64,000 nt of DNA, taken from positions 8,060,001-8,124,000 of the forward strand of contig OZ005695.1 in NCBI GenBank assembly GCA_963930775.1, in the 5' to 3' direction. Each line of letters begins with the position of its first letter. Within the stretch, counting starts at the first letter, position 1. The position numbers were made by a program, and so were the translations under genes. The notes below the pieces were generated by a model. The model was not told the origin of the DNA, made no database searches, and was given only the letters and a program-made list of their open reading frames with translations. Origin of the DNA: Cliona cf. orientalis (lineage: Eukaryota; Porifera; Demospongiae; Clionaida; Clionaidae). Of this stretch, positions 47,724 to 60,517 are shown piece after piece.

Positions 47724-47992
47724 TCAGTGCAATGTTAATTGAATGACATCATCATAAGTATTACCAGCCGCTTGTATGTACGTGCCAATTTCGCCACCTG
47801 CTCTCATTGGCAAAGATTTTATCATGCTAATTTTTTGTCCTGCATGTGTAGCTAAAGATTGCATAGAGGATATATTATGGCAATCTTTACCACATTGACG
47901 AATATCTATTATTCCACCAGATTTTTCTGCAATGCAAAGGTAGCTGCTGGGCTTGGGGAAGATTTTATCAAAATTTTCATGTATTACAGAAT
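47724..47992 (-). other. Candidate orphan tail exon downstream of D1
   Basis: After a minus-strand acceptor (ACATCAG, exon from 47992) an open frame reads SVIHENFDKIFPKPSSY .. to TYDDVIQLTLH and a stop at 47724. It is not low-complexity and has two Cys and a YDDV motif. It lies 140 bp past the D1 stop and could be an alternative last exon or a relic. No homology recognised. Confidence 0.3.
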
Positions 47993-48128
47993 CTGATGTG
48001 AATATACATGTAATAATATTATACACAATACACATTGATCAATACATTACACCATAATAATAATTATATTATTATATATCTCCATAAAAATAATCCACTT
48101 CGGAGTTCTGAGTTCTCTGAAAATTTTG

Positions 48129-51100
48129 TTACGTGTTTGTAGCATTCTGTGGTGCTGACAGTGGCACATGAGATGGTGGACATATACATGTACTACCTTG
48201 ATTAGTACTGGGAAAGAAACTTGGGGTAGAGCTGTCAGTTGGAGTGCGTATGCCAGCTCCTGAATGCTGTGATGTGTTCAAGTCCATACGATTCAAACCT
48301 GGCAGTTGACCAGCAGTGTTATAGTAATTTGGGTCTATAGTTTGGTTATGTACAAACGGAGCTGAAATATTATAATATGTAAGTGATTGACGCCGGGTAG
48401 GTTGAGAGTGGAACGTGTGAGCAGAGATTGAGTTATCCGGAATGGAACTAGGGCTAGTGCCACTACCTGTACTCTCGTTGCTGTGCTGGGAATTATAACG
48501 GGTTACCCTGGGCGATGCACCAAGTGATAGCAGGTTGCCTGGATACTGCTGTTGTGTAGTGTTGTTGGTACCACCTGTATACCCCATAGCGCCGCCATAC
48601 TGTTGATGAGGTGTCGAAGCAGTAGAGCTGCTTGTACTTGTGTACCCCACTGCGCTAGCGTTAGAGTTAGTGTTGCCAGACATCTGTCCAACTGCAGGTT
48701 GTTGAGTACACTGACGAGGCCGTTGTATATCCTCCTGACTGCAACCAACAGCTGTGTATGCATTTCTATCTAGTGGTAGTTCACTGTCGTGTTGCAGACT
48801 TGTCTGGCTGGCAGTGTACATTAAATCTACCATCGAAGATGAGGGTGTACCACTAAATGGTGTGGTTTCATTTGATACTCGTCCATCCAAGTTACAAGAG
48901 GTGTGTGAAGTGTTCGATTCTGTACTGTTCGTTCGTAAAGGACAATGTACAGCACTGTAGTTAGGAGGAGGGGGTGGGATACTGCCTGGAGAAGCCTGCA
49001 ATTGGGAGTGCTGACTGGGGGTAAAATTCAGAAGTGATTGAGGCCGGGTAGTTTGAGAGGATGCAGGGACGTAAATTGATCCTGAATTTGTAGAATTTGC
49101 AGTGCTATCATCACTACGTTGGGAATGGAGTGGTATGGTATTAGTGTTATTACCTGCCGGGGGTGCTGAGCTGGAAGACACTCCTTGGGATAACATTTTT
49201 GCACTGTCAGGAGATTGTTGTTGCACGGTGGCATTCCCCTGTGTGGCTGTGAACGTCTGTCCTGATGGAGCCGGAGGTGGGCGTGGCTGTCCTGACGAAG
49301 CGGGAGGTGGGGGTGGCTGCAGAGTGGTCACCACAGAGTTCCCCGAGTTTTGTACGTCTTCCATAGACCTACTTGAACCAAGCACTCCATAGTTGTCTCT
49401 GTCTAAGGCACCAGTGGGTGGTTCAGTAGTTACGTTGCTATCTTGTGTTCCTGGATTAGTGTCCTCATGTTCCAATTCCAACGTGGAGCTAGCACTAGAC
49501 GTAGACAGCTGTTCGTGATCGTGATTGTGTTCATTAGAAAGATCTTCCATTTCCATATCCCCTTCTGTGGGTGACTGTTGTCTTGAGTTATTTTCATTTC
49601 TAAATTATAAGTGTCAAATGATTGGTAAAGCTAGGCAACTGTACGAAGAACAGTATACAATTATTTGTACCTAATAGGTTGTACTGCTGCGTATACTCCT
49701 CGTTTATGTTTATGCTGCCTGCAAAGTACAAAACATATCCAACAATAATTTCACATGGTACATCATAATAATATGCTTTACCAACATACTGACAGTAAGG
49801 TAATATGTAGCATTATTTTCAGCTTAGGATGCACCCACATAAGGCACATGAAACTTCCGTAGGTCAATCTTCTACACTCTACACCTAGCCTTACATTGAG
49901 GAAAGCTTGTTTGTTATATCAGAAGCATATGAGCACCCCTAGGAATGCTCCCTAGCTAAGTACTCTAGAGGTTTGTAGGGGTCAACACATGAGGGCATCC
50001 ATAAAGAGCACAATCACAAGACATATGAATATGCCCAACAGTGAACTGTGTACTAATTACGCCCACATGGGGAATTTCAGCACAGCTAACTTGTTGATCT
50101 AGCACATTCATGCTCACAGAATCCCCATCATGGCACACCCACCATGTAGTGCTCTGTGGGCGTGCAGCATACCCAAATGCCTAGGAGTTTGAGGTAATAG
50201 AATAGGGGTAGCAAAACAACTGTACCTTTGCTTTAGGTACACGTAGTAAACCAATAATGGTGTTGCCACCATGGTGATCACCAGTAGTGTTGGCACAGTA
50301 GCTGATGTACTAATGACTGCTGCCGAGTTAGATTTGGGTTCTTCAACACCAGGTGTAGTTGCTATAGATGGATCTATTGGTACACGCATTAAGTCAGAGA
50401 TCAGGGCTAGCTGAGATGTGGAGGAACTTTTAAAGCTTAGGATACTCTGGTTCCAGCCTCGCTCCATGTCCACAAGTCGCAAAGTCCAGTCGCGCAAGCT
50501 GGAAGTTTTAAGCTGCACCAGAATATTGTACCTGTTTTTGAAGATCATTGGCTGCTCACAAGCTGGATTAACACATCCTTGTAGTGATAGCTGCTTCACT
50601 GTTATCAGCAGATTTGTTGAGATGTTGGGTTTAATGAAAGTACCTAATTGCTCATCTTTGTAAAGAAAATGGAGTGAACCACCAAGCTCAAAGCACCTTC
50701 CAAATGAAACTGAATTTCCTATAATGTGGAATGAACCTCTATAACTCTCGCCCTGCCAAAAACTGGCAAATGCCCCAACTGTTGCCACTCCAACAAATGT
50801 TTGCTGTGACGGACAGTGATAGCGTACTACTTGAGAAGCATTTCTTTGCTCTAAAAAAGAATCCGTGTTCAAATCAAAATAGACCACTTGGATCTGGTTT
50901 GTATTTGTGTTGTAGCAGTAACAAGCTATCAGCTCCTGTGGTGTGGAACTGCTCACAAAGTCTAGATGTCGGCAATAGGAGTATCCTGATGGTAAATTTG
51001 CTATAAAATTCACACCACCACCTGAGGGAACTTTTGCATACATGGCATTTTTGTACGTGAAGTAGATGTATGCATCGATCGCTCGATTTCCATAGACAAA

Positions 51101-52105
51101 AAAATTTGAGAGATGTGAAAGTTCGAAGGGGCTTATATGGTGAGGTGATAAACATGATAGCCGTATGTCCGTCACGCTCATTGCATTTCTCACTTCACAC
51201 AGCATTATAAAATCTCCTCGTCCGCTATTAACTAAGCACAATAAACGCAGTGCTCCGAAAAAGTTAATCACCGAAATTGGATTGCATTGCCGTGGGAAAT
51301 CAACTGTCCTAGTCTGCTTGTGAGAAAGTGCTGTACCATTGTAAAAGAATTCCACGACTCCAAGAGCTGATTTGGTAAGAGGAACATAGAAGATCAAGCG
51401 AGTGTGATTATCATCGGTGGTGGACATCAGATACGTCAGATTTCGACATCTTGACGGATGGAAGGCACACGAATCTGGATAGGAGAAATTTTCGAACCTT
51501 ATTGAGATGGGGTGTGGGTTGGCACGGGATGCGTACGTGATCGAAGCTGTCCCAGTGCTGTCGTTGCCAGCAATGAAAAGATGCTCATCATATTCAACTG
51601 GAATAAGAAGTGACATTAAATACTGATAATAGCAAATTAAGCTCCACTCCACCCCCTCCCACAATAATAAGATACAGTGCTGAACAAGTGCTTGCTGGCT
51701 AATAAAAGGGCACCGACCAATAATAATTTAATTTATTTAGCTAGGGCCTACGCACTGGTGTACAATTCGGAGCCAGGTTAAGTTTCGAAAATCTTAGGAT
51801 TTCTTGTCACAAAGGATGTCAACTTGGCAGCACTAACTTATAAAGCAGCACGCAAAACTAGCATCTATCAGACTCTGTGGCTCTGATCTCACGCATTCAC
51901 TATGGATAGGGGGCGTAGGCTACAACAATTGTCGAGCCTCGGACTTGTCTTTCATGTTCATCACCACCGTGCACCACATATATACATTGATACAAAACGT
52001 CATACCTTGTGCTGTATCGTCCAGTCCTGCGGTGTCCAGGCAGACTACCAGAGTGGCGAAGGTGGTAAGGCAACACGTACACAGAAATTTGGTACTTTTC
52101 GTCAT
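48129..52105 (-). CDS. D1: D-type surface receptor with long Ser/Gln/Pro-rich tail (996 aa)
   Basis: Minus-strand exons 52105-52006, 51597-50226, 49718-49671 and 49599-48129 join to 996 residues. Exon 1 holds the signal peptide MTKSTKFLCTCCLTTFATLV. The ectodomain has CAFHPSRC, FYVPLTKS in place of FVPLENG, and SFGRCFELGG as the GxCFE motif. TM about 468-489 (LLVITMVATPLLVYYVYL). A 16-codon exon (QHKHKRGVYAAVQPI) links to a 490-residue tail with DRDNYGVLG, PPPPPNYSAVH (PPxY), DRNAYTAVG and many Ser, Gln, Asn and Pro. Likely disordered and suited to adaptor binding (inference). All internal borders keep phase 2. This is the most diverged D member in its ectodomain. Confidence 0.86.
49719..50113. 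other. D1 intron 2
   Basis: Intron between the TM exon and the 48-bp linker exon (50225-49719). The coding frame appears to continue past the donor for a while (to 50,114), but the splice-consistent donor at 50225 keeps the tail in frame. Nothing else recognised. Confidence 0.5.
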
Positions 52106-52311
52106 TTTTTGGCCTCGATATTTAATTTGCGGTTGAGAGAACATACACTACAAAGCTTGCTATTCGCGGCTAATACTATTATTAGAGTATTGAAAATTCC
52201 CTTTGTACATAATTTTAATCTGTGTGGTTACATCATAATAATTATAATTATATATAGTGACCTCGAATTACGTAATTGACATACGCATTGCGCATGCGTA
52301 AGAGGCTAAAA
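52106..52311. promoter_or_regulatory. D1 upstream region with NRF-1-like palindrome
   Basis: TGCGCATGCGTA at 52289-52300 differs from the NRF-1 consensus YGCGCAYGCGCR at one core position. The 206-bp gap holds both the D2 stop side and the D1 promoter. Function inferred. Confidence 0.35.
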
Positions 52312-55300
52312 TTAGACTACAGTTTCGAACTTGTATGGAAACTTCTGCTTTGACGTTTGTAGCTCACTTGCTTCTGCCCTTTCTTTTTCCTTGCTTATGA
52401 ATTCCATAGCATTAAATTTCGCTCCGTCTAGAGGAGGCAAAGTCTTGTTTGTCATCTTCTGCCCCAGTGGACTTTCTGTCAGTTTTTCACCAGTCAATAC
52501 GCTTCCAATTTTGGATTCCTGCACATGCATAGGTATTCCTAGAAGTGCTTCATTATTTAATGGGCTGTCATCTCCATTTTCAACAACCGTGTCAGTGTTG
52601 GTTATAATACCTTCAATGCTGCTTTTCTTAATGGACTCAGAATACTTTGCATCAGATGACTCAAGATTTATGCTGGTATCGGCTGACGTTCGAGCAACAG
52701 TTTTTATCGTGCGGCCAACAAAAGTACACTTAATTATTGGTGCAACTTCCTCTTGTGAGAATAGAGTGTCATCTAGATCTATAGGTTTGCCAGTTTCTGT
52801 ACTCATTTCATTTTCTTCTGTATAAACTTCCTGTGAAGATGAAGACGTGTTGAGATCAGATGCTGGACCCTTTGAGGATAACTCGGATTGTCCACTTGTG
52901 CTTTTAGTGCTGTAGCTAGTCAGACTCCCTTCTAATTCTGCCATGGAGCCTAGGTGAACTGCAGTGTGTTTTTCATCTCCAAAATCATGATCAATAAAAC
53001 TCGTAGGGTCTGGTAACTGATTGTGATCATTGCTTAAATCCTCTCCTTTGTCTCTGCTAGTCTCAAGATGGTATCCACTTTCTCTTGTTTCAAATTGTTC
53101 TTTTATATCTTCTTGATCCCCTAATTTCTTGCCTACTTCTTCAAAATCACTGTGTTCTTTGTCTACATTAATTTCTCTAATCTCATGATGGTCTCCTATA
53201 TCTTTTTGATCCATCGTACACTCTAGTTCCTTGGCTGGTACTGGTGCTTCAAATTTGTGCTTGCTATCATCTCCACTTAATTCTTCAGTCTCAAGATGGT
53301 CTCGTACATCTTCTTCATCCACTACATACTTCAATTCCTTGGCCGATACTTTACAGTCACCATCACCTTTGTCTCCCTTTGTTTCTCTACTTTCAAGATG
53401 GTCTTCTATACCTTCTTGATCCATTGCATGCTCAAATTTCTTAGATATTCTTTCAAAATCGTCCTTATTAGTCTGGGAAAAGTTCTCTTCAACTTCATTG
53501 ATTTCCTCAGGAGGCTCTGATGACTCTTCAGCTGCATCACAGGGTACAGAAGAAAGGTCTTCAGTATGATCTTCAGTGGCTTCCGTTTCTGGTACTACAA
53601 CAGCCGGTAAGATTGGAGACACAGGCATATCCATCGGATGGATCACATCAGGATCTGAATTCAAAGGAAGCGTGTCTTCTTTACCAACCTCCTGCTTCTC
53701 ATGGTCGAAAGGATTAGCTGAATCTGAGGGTTTATGCTGTTGATGCTGATCAATATCATGACTATGTATTACCTCAGTAGGATTACCAGATTCTAATGCA
53801 CTGCTATCGATCTCACTTGGCAATCCCGAAGAATGATTTATCACTTGCAATGATATTTCGCCACTATTGCCTTTTCCCTCCATGTCACCGGTACCATTCA
53901 CTTTTTCTTCGCCTTCAGTGTCACTATTATTGTCCGCATTGTCCTGATCCGGTAATCCTGAAGAATGATTTATCACTTGCAATGATATTTTGCCACTATT
54001 GCCTTCTCCCCCCATGTCACCGGTACCATTAACTTTTTCTTCACCTTCAATGTCACTATTATTGTCCGCATTGTCCTGATCCGGTAATGAGAGCAGTTCA
54101 CCTGATGCTTGCTCTTCTCTTCCTTTCAGTATCACTGGTAGCTCACTCGTTGCCTCGTCAGGTAGTGCTGATTTGTCACTTTTATCACCCTCTCTCCCTG
54201 TTTTGTTGGCATCATCACTTACACTGTCTCCTTCCTCAAATTCTCCTTCTCCGTTACTATTGAGCTGTGTGCATATAGCATTTGATGGAAGTGGTGGCTC
54301 CTCAGTTTCTCTGTATTCTGTAGAATTGGCACTTCTCTCCAGCTCACTTTCTCTATCTTTCATGTCATCACTAATGCAGCCTCTGTCCTCAGATTTCTGA
54401 TCAGCTGATAGGGATAGTTCACTAGCTATAGATGTACCTTGTTTTTCTCCGTTATCATTGAGCGGAGGGTTTAGTGACCCACTGGTTTCTATATGTTCTG
54501 TGGACTCAGCTCTCCTATCTTCTCCCTCACCTTCTCTATCTATGGTGCCATCACTGATATGGCCTCCATTCTCGAACTCCTTATCAACCGTCGGAGATAT
54601 TAATTCACTAGGATCTGATGTACCATTAATGACAGTTTGCTCCTCTACTCTTACAGCACTGAACTGTGAATTTAATTGAGATGGTGGCTCCTCGCTTTCT
54701 GTGATGTGTTGATCAGTTGATGGTGCTGGTGAGCTTTCAGGTTGAGAGTTTCCTTTCAGGCACTCTGGACCACTGCTTGAAGCATGGGCATTAATGATCA
54801 CCTCTCCTTGATCATCGGAAGGTGGGTTGATTTCATCTTCTAGACTAGCAGCTGTATTGAGATTGTTATCTTTGCTGCCGGCTTTATCGGGTTCTATTAA
54901 CTTTTGTGTCTCTGAAATACTCAAGTCAGTTACCGTCTCTTCTTCTAGATCTTGTGGATATGGTGTGTCAACATTGTGATCAACTGACAGGGAATCGGAT
55001 GTTGTTTGATTTTCAAACACTATCACAGTGGCTGGCGTTTCCTCACAACCAGTACCATGCTCATGATCATCGAAGACAAAACTCCTACGATAAAGTTATA
55101 ATATACAACTAGCAACACGTAATATTAAATTTATTATATCGAGCTTACCCTGAGTATACAGGATTTGAATATGAAGAATCATTATCTGCTTCTGCTCCCA
55201 ACTCAGCTGCTACAGTATTGATTGGCTGAGATTCTGGAACTGAGTAGTTTTCTATCACAACATCTTGAGGTTGTTTTGCGAACGTTACATCCGGTAATTT

Positions 55301-56976
55301 ATACTTGCCACTGGTCCTACTCCCTGAGCAGCTGTTGAAATTAAATAATGTCATGAATCATGATGATATCAAATTCATGTACTGATACGTTCAAGGTCAA
55401 ACTTTGGAACTTACCATCTCTTGATAACAATCACGAATAATATTATGATTGCGATAACAATAATCATGACTAGTATCGAGAGAATGGCCACAGGCACAAT
55501 CACCTCTAAGGAAACACCCCTTTTGGTGCCGACGTGGGTTTGATTAGGCTCATCAGATGAATCTGTTGGGTCTACGTACATTGTGGTTGGTGATACACTA
55601 TGGATAGGGATAGTTGGGAGGTCAGACATTAAGGTAACGAGTTGGAGAGGGGCACTCCCTAGGTCTATGATCGAGCGATTAAGAAGTACGTCAAAAACCA
55701 TCACATTTCTCCTCAGCTCATTACGAACCACTATGTATCTGTTGCCATAAACGAGAGGAAGCTCACAGTTCGACTCTGAGCACCCCTGTGTAGCTGGTAT
55801 GAGCCACAAGCTTTCTGATGTCATATTGAATAGATAAGCGCCAACAGTTCTGTCTGTGTATACAAGAAGGTGGTCACCTCTCGCTGACTCAAAGCACGTA
55901 CCAGAATGGAAATCCATGCTGATCGTTGGTGACTCAAATATCCTGATCACAGGGTTGCCATCTTTGCTTATCTTGTAGCTGAATTCCATTTGCATTTGTG
56001 ATAAGTGGATAGTGTATTGGGCAGTCGGTGAGCAGGGATAAGGAATATTTGATGCTTCTTCAATTCTAGTAATGCTGTGTAGGTTGAGGTTGTATGTAAT
56101 GACATTTCGATTGCGACAGTAAACAAGAAGGTTTTGCTTATCTTGTGGGCTTATGAGCAATTGATCAACTGATGAGCAATAAGTGGGGAGTGCAAATGTG
56201 AAAGGACGGTTTGAACTTGAGCTTGGAAAGAGTTCATAAAGGGTGTTCTGTACTAGAAAAACTAAGCTCTCGTTTATAGCAACAATGTTAGAAATACTCG
56301 AGAAGCCAGCTCCGTTTTCAACAATTGATACGTTTACATTCACTTGACGACAAGGTTGAAGTGTAGACTGAGTTACTGCTGTTGAATTGAGTATTAGCTC
56401 ACACACATAATATCGATGGTCTGTTCCAATGCAGGGGATGAAATAATCAGGGCCGATCTTATGAACACCAAGGGAAGGCCCACAGCTATGATTGCCATTG
56501 ACACTATCGAATAACAATCTATGCTGTGCAACCAGGCTTAGTTGGTTGATGGATGTGCCATTGTATGCCAGTTCAAGAATTTGAACTCCGTCCTCGAGTG
56601 GAACCAATAGGATGTGCACGCTTGTAAGGCTGCTAGTATCAGTAGACTCGATTAGCAGTTCCCTGCATCTTGATGGGTGTGAACCACAGGCAGACGATAC
56701 AGAATAGCCATCCAGGGAAAGAGAGAGCATATTAGTTGGTTGTGAAGCTGCCAACAGTCTTTCATATCCGTTTTCATCATTTCCAATGGCAATGAGATAG
56801 TTATTGCTAGAGAGTAGTTGCCCTATGTTACACAAATTCTTAGCTTAGACAGTGAAACAGATAGAGAGCCCCACCCATCTAAGCTAAGTACACAGAAGTT
56901 ATTAAGACCAACCTTGTTCACATGTAGAGTGTCTCCAGCTATGCAGAACACACAACAGAAGTATCAGTCTTGCCAT
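52312..56976 (-). CDS. D2: D-type surface receptor with ~985-residue acidic tail (1475 aa)
   Basis: Exons 56976-56913, 56822-55415, 55331-55149 and 55084-52312 join to 1,475 residues. Signal peptide MARLILLLCVLHSW. Ectodomain: CGSHPSRC, LLVPLEDG, IPYPCSPTA, SGTCFE. TM about 460-488 (VAILSILVMIIVIAIIILFV). Exon 3 (61 codons) has IENYSVPE and SSYSNPVYSG, an NPxY motif of the PTB/endocytosis type. Exon 4 encodes about 920 mainly Glu, Asp, Ser residues with no predicted fold, two tandem ~44-residue units (SSGLPDQDNADNNSD..) and several looser repeats of the DHLETE/EDIxDHxE kind, then a basic C-terminus (KQKFPYKFETVV). Ectodomain plus signal have the same coding length as in D1 (1,472 nt). The tail is the outlier of the window. 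Confidence 0.88.
53820..54083 (-). repeat. Tandem 132-bp repeat in the D2 tail
   Basis: Two in-frame copies of a 44-codon unit at about 53,820-53,951 and 53,952-54,083, differing at a few bases (for example NNSDIEGEEK against NNSDTEGEEK). Both keep the VNGTGDM and LQVINHSSGLP segments. Low divergence indicates a recent duplication. Confidence 0.85.
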
Positions 56977-57885
56977 TATATCAAAATTATTATACAAGTA
57001 AGCTAAGAATCTTATGCACATAGCTTTCTATTACAGTACACACATCTCAGTTGCACTTTGTCAAAATTAATCTATATTAAATTCATGGAGAATCTGAGCT
57101 GATGATAATCACAGATCTATGCATCTATATATACTCTTTTCAAGAGAAGGTAATGATCCGATTGCTGAGCTTTTATCAAACTATATAATATTATTGCATA
57201 CCCCCGGTAGTTCATGTTAATTAATCGGTGTTAAAGTGGATTACACAAGCAGTTTGTTCATGAAGCTATTGTTATGCTCGTCATAAACATACATAGAAAA
57301 GTGGTTGCAAATCACTGAACAGCTACATATTATGTGCATACCTAGCTCAATAAAAGTGCAGTTAAGGGTTGCACTCTTGTTGAGAAAAACTAAGTTTTGA
57401 GGGGATGGGGTGGTAGCTACAGCATTGCTACAAGAATGTGATCATGCAGACTAGCAACATAATTCATTAATGCCAGGGATTAGCCAAGCAGATGATGAAT
57501 AAACTGTGAATATTACACAATAGCATACATGTACACACACACACACTTGTAGAGCATGCAATGATTAATCAGCATTATGATACAGACACAAAAAATTAAT
57601 ACTGACCCATTCATAATATTCAAATTTATTATTATGGAGTCCAAGAAGGTATGTGGCTTACCATTGATGCTATACATGTATATACTAGTGAGTCAATGTT
57701 TGTGTATAATAGTTGATTACTGTCTGGATGTACCATAAATAATATTATTGTATAAACAATTATCTATTATGCTTCATAGTTTTACGCACAAATTATAATA
57801 GTGAATGCCATCAAATTACAGCGGATAAGTATATTATGAAAAATTAATGCAATAAATAATATTATGATCTGTCATCTATAGCTAG
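56977..57885. other. D2-D3 spacer
   Basis: AT-rich, about 0.9 kb, with short AC and AT runs (CACACACACACAC near 57,535). It must hold the D2 promoter, but no convincing site and no gene were seen. Confidence 0.4.
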
Positions 57886-60052
57886 CTACCTGTGTGGCAC
57901 CACTGGTTGAGTAGCATTACTCCTTGCTTCATTAAAATTAGTTTCTGCAATAGGTTGTACAATTATGTTGGACTCTTGTCCTTGAGAATCACAGAGAGGG
58001 CTTGCAGACGAATGTCTACTACTCCCACTCAGTGGTGATCCTGATGAAGGTGTGGCTGCATCTGGAGACAGTATTTCTGAGCCCGACGTGTTTCTACTTG
58101 AGTGAAGTTGGCTCATGCTATTAGATGTACATGAGGCAGAATCTCTCTCCCTTCATAATAATATTAATAATGAACAGTATCATAGTAGCTATAGTGATGA
58201 ATCAATACAACTCACCTGCATAGATTGGTTATTGCAATGCCTGCACCAGTTGGCAAAACACTATGTTCATATCTACCAGTTGATGACTGACTGTCAATTG
58301 GGGGAGGTGGTGTGCTTTTTCGTCTCCTGTGTACAAAATGGAGGATTCAATTGGATATTCATTACCAATAAGTTTAAGGGATTTACCTGTAGCACTGAAT
58401 ACATCCAATGGTACCACCTACACTTAAACCAATAATAATTATTACTACTATTACAGCAATGGCAATAAGGGGTCCAATATCTTCTTCTGGATCATTTACA
58501 TGTGTAGGTGAGGTATTCATATCATATGTTACAGCAGTTGACATTACTGATGTTGGGACTGAAGTTGCAATTGAGCTCGAGTGTGGTGTTGGGGATGACA
58601 CCATCACTGCTGAACTAGCTATAGGAGTGCGAGTAGGTTCAATTTCTATTACAGTTGAAAGATTGGAGACCACAGTAGCAAGTTGAAGTAACGCAATATT
58701 ATGATCTTGCTGTGTAATTATGGGTGGATGGATGTTTCGTATGTCAAGATCAAAGACAGAAGAAGTTTGATGGTCGAGACTGTGAGTGACAATGTATCGT
58801 TCATTAATTATCAGTGGTCTAGCATACTGGTTGCTTATCGAGATATTATACACTGGTGGTGCATGCATTGACGAATTGATGAGATGCAAATTATTACTCC
58901 AGTCAGTATATAAGAATAGGTGATGATCTCTATACTCAATGCATTCTCCAAACTTAAACTGCCTGTTTGTAGCTCGTAGTTTGGAAAATGATCTTCCGTC
59001 CACTCTGTAATTGTAGCGTATGTCAGCATGTTTGTTGTTAGTCAGGTTAACAGATACCGAAAAGTTTGTAGTAACTGAGCAAGGAAAGTAGAGATGGTTG
59101 TTAAACTGAGAAGCATGGGCAGAATCAAAGTTATATTCTACCATAGTATTATTTGCACAATAAATCAAGAGTTTCGATTCGCTAATCTTTTGTAAACGCA
59201 ATAAAATCTGGCAGTTTGCACTGTTAGAAAACTGAATAGGTTCCACATTTGCACCATCTATCACATCGTCTTGGTATATATGATTGTTGGAAGCAAACAA
59301 TAAATGCAACCCAATGCGGCTTGGCAAGTAACGAACAACATCTGAAATGTGTTCCACAACTATGTCGGTGCTGGGGTTTAAGAGTAGGTGACACTCTTTA
59401 GATGATAAGAAAACTGTGGAGTTTTGCTGATTTATTTGTGTTAATTTACATCGACAGACTCCACTTGAACTGGCGCACAGTGTATACAAAGATTCAGTTT
59501 TGTACACTCCAAGTGATGCGCACATGTGTGGGCATGGATTGCCAAAACGGTACAGTATATGTGGCTGAATCACAGTAATCCGGGTTTCGTTTTCCGTGCC
59601 AATAATATCTTGAGCAGCAGATCCATTGTACATAAACGTCACGTTAAGTACACCATTTTCTAGTGGTACGAAGACGTGATGTAGGCTTGTTGCATCACTA
59701 CTGTACGAAGATTCCACTGTCAACTCGCGACTTCTTGACGATTGCTCGGAGAATGCCGATGATACGGCATGATCTGGACCAATGGGGACTGTCACGGCGA
59801 CCTGAGACGGAGCCGAGATCTTGGGCGTAATCCACATTTTACTGATTCCATTTGAATCGCTACCAATTACCACAAGATGTTCATTTCTGAGATGTTCAGT
59901 CAGAGAATTCCCTGTGACAATAATATTATGGAACGTATAGATTATTCGTCTAGCCCCTCCCCCCGGCCCCTCGCCGAACTTGAATACTAACCTGCTTGAC
60001 AGACAAAAGCAGTTATTGATAAGAAGACTTCAATCCACTTCATCAATGTCAT
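57886..60052 (-). CDS. D3: D-type surface receptor lacking the conserved Cys pair (653 aa)
   Basis: Exons 60052-59992, 59911-58387, 58326-58216 and 58150-57886 join to 653 residues. Signal peptide MTLMKWIEVFLSITAFVC. The motif that reads CGSHPSRCREL in D2 reads AFSEQSSRSREL here: both Cys are replaced, while FVPLENG right after it is conserved. LYFPCS and FGECIE mark later blade motifs. A Ser/Thr stalk follows, then the TM about 499-522 (IAIAVIVVIIIIGLSVGG). The tail of about 130 residues has RRRKSTPPPPID, GRYEHSVLP and a Ser-rich segment, ending VVPHR. The stop (TAG) overlaps a possible donor CAG|GTAGCT, so a longer isoform cannot be excluded. Confidence 0.85.
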
Positions 60053-60517
60053 CTTTTCAGCAAGACCATTTCGATTTCTGTCATTTTTTACAGTTCAGGA
60101 GGCTTTTTAGCCAAGTCGACCACTGCGCTCTAGCTCTCCGATCCCCGAGTGGATCATTATTAATGACGTAATAGTGTCTCTGTGATAATTGACAATGATT
60201 GTCATTAATGGGAGTTACCACCAAGTTCATTAGCTAATAATATCTATTTTTAGCATGACCCAAAGGGCTAGCTGTTCCAAAGTTCACCCACCATTACAGC
60301 TAGATCTATTCATGCACTTTCAGTACCAATAGGCAGTACCCCTTTTTTGGGCAATCATTTGTATAGCTAGTGTAGCTAGGATTATAGAGCACTATAATAT
60401 GAGTATGTACATGTAATTATACCAGTAATGATGCATGCATGTTATAAGCGGCCAATTACATGTGACAAGTGACTTAGATTCCTAATGATAGTGCAACAAA
60501 ATCAATCGTGTTTGCAG
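60053..60517. other. D3-D4 spacer, D3 promoter
   Basis: 465 bp without coding sequence. TGACAATGATTGTCA at about 60,190-60,204 is an inverted repeat (TGACAAT/ATTGTCA) and a candidate dimer-binding site about 140 bp upstream of the D3 start. Confidence 0.35.

Noticed and set aside
52331-54679. Plus-strand open frames opposite the D2 tail
   Set aside because: Shadows of the Glu/Asp/Ser-rich minus-strand exon, whose codons give Ser/Leu-rich frames on the other strand.
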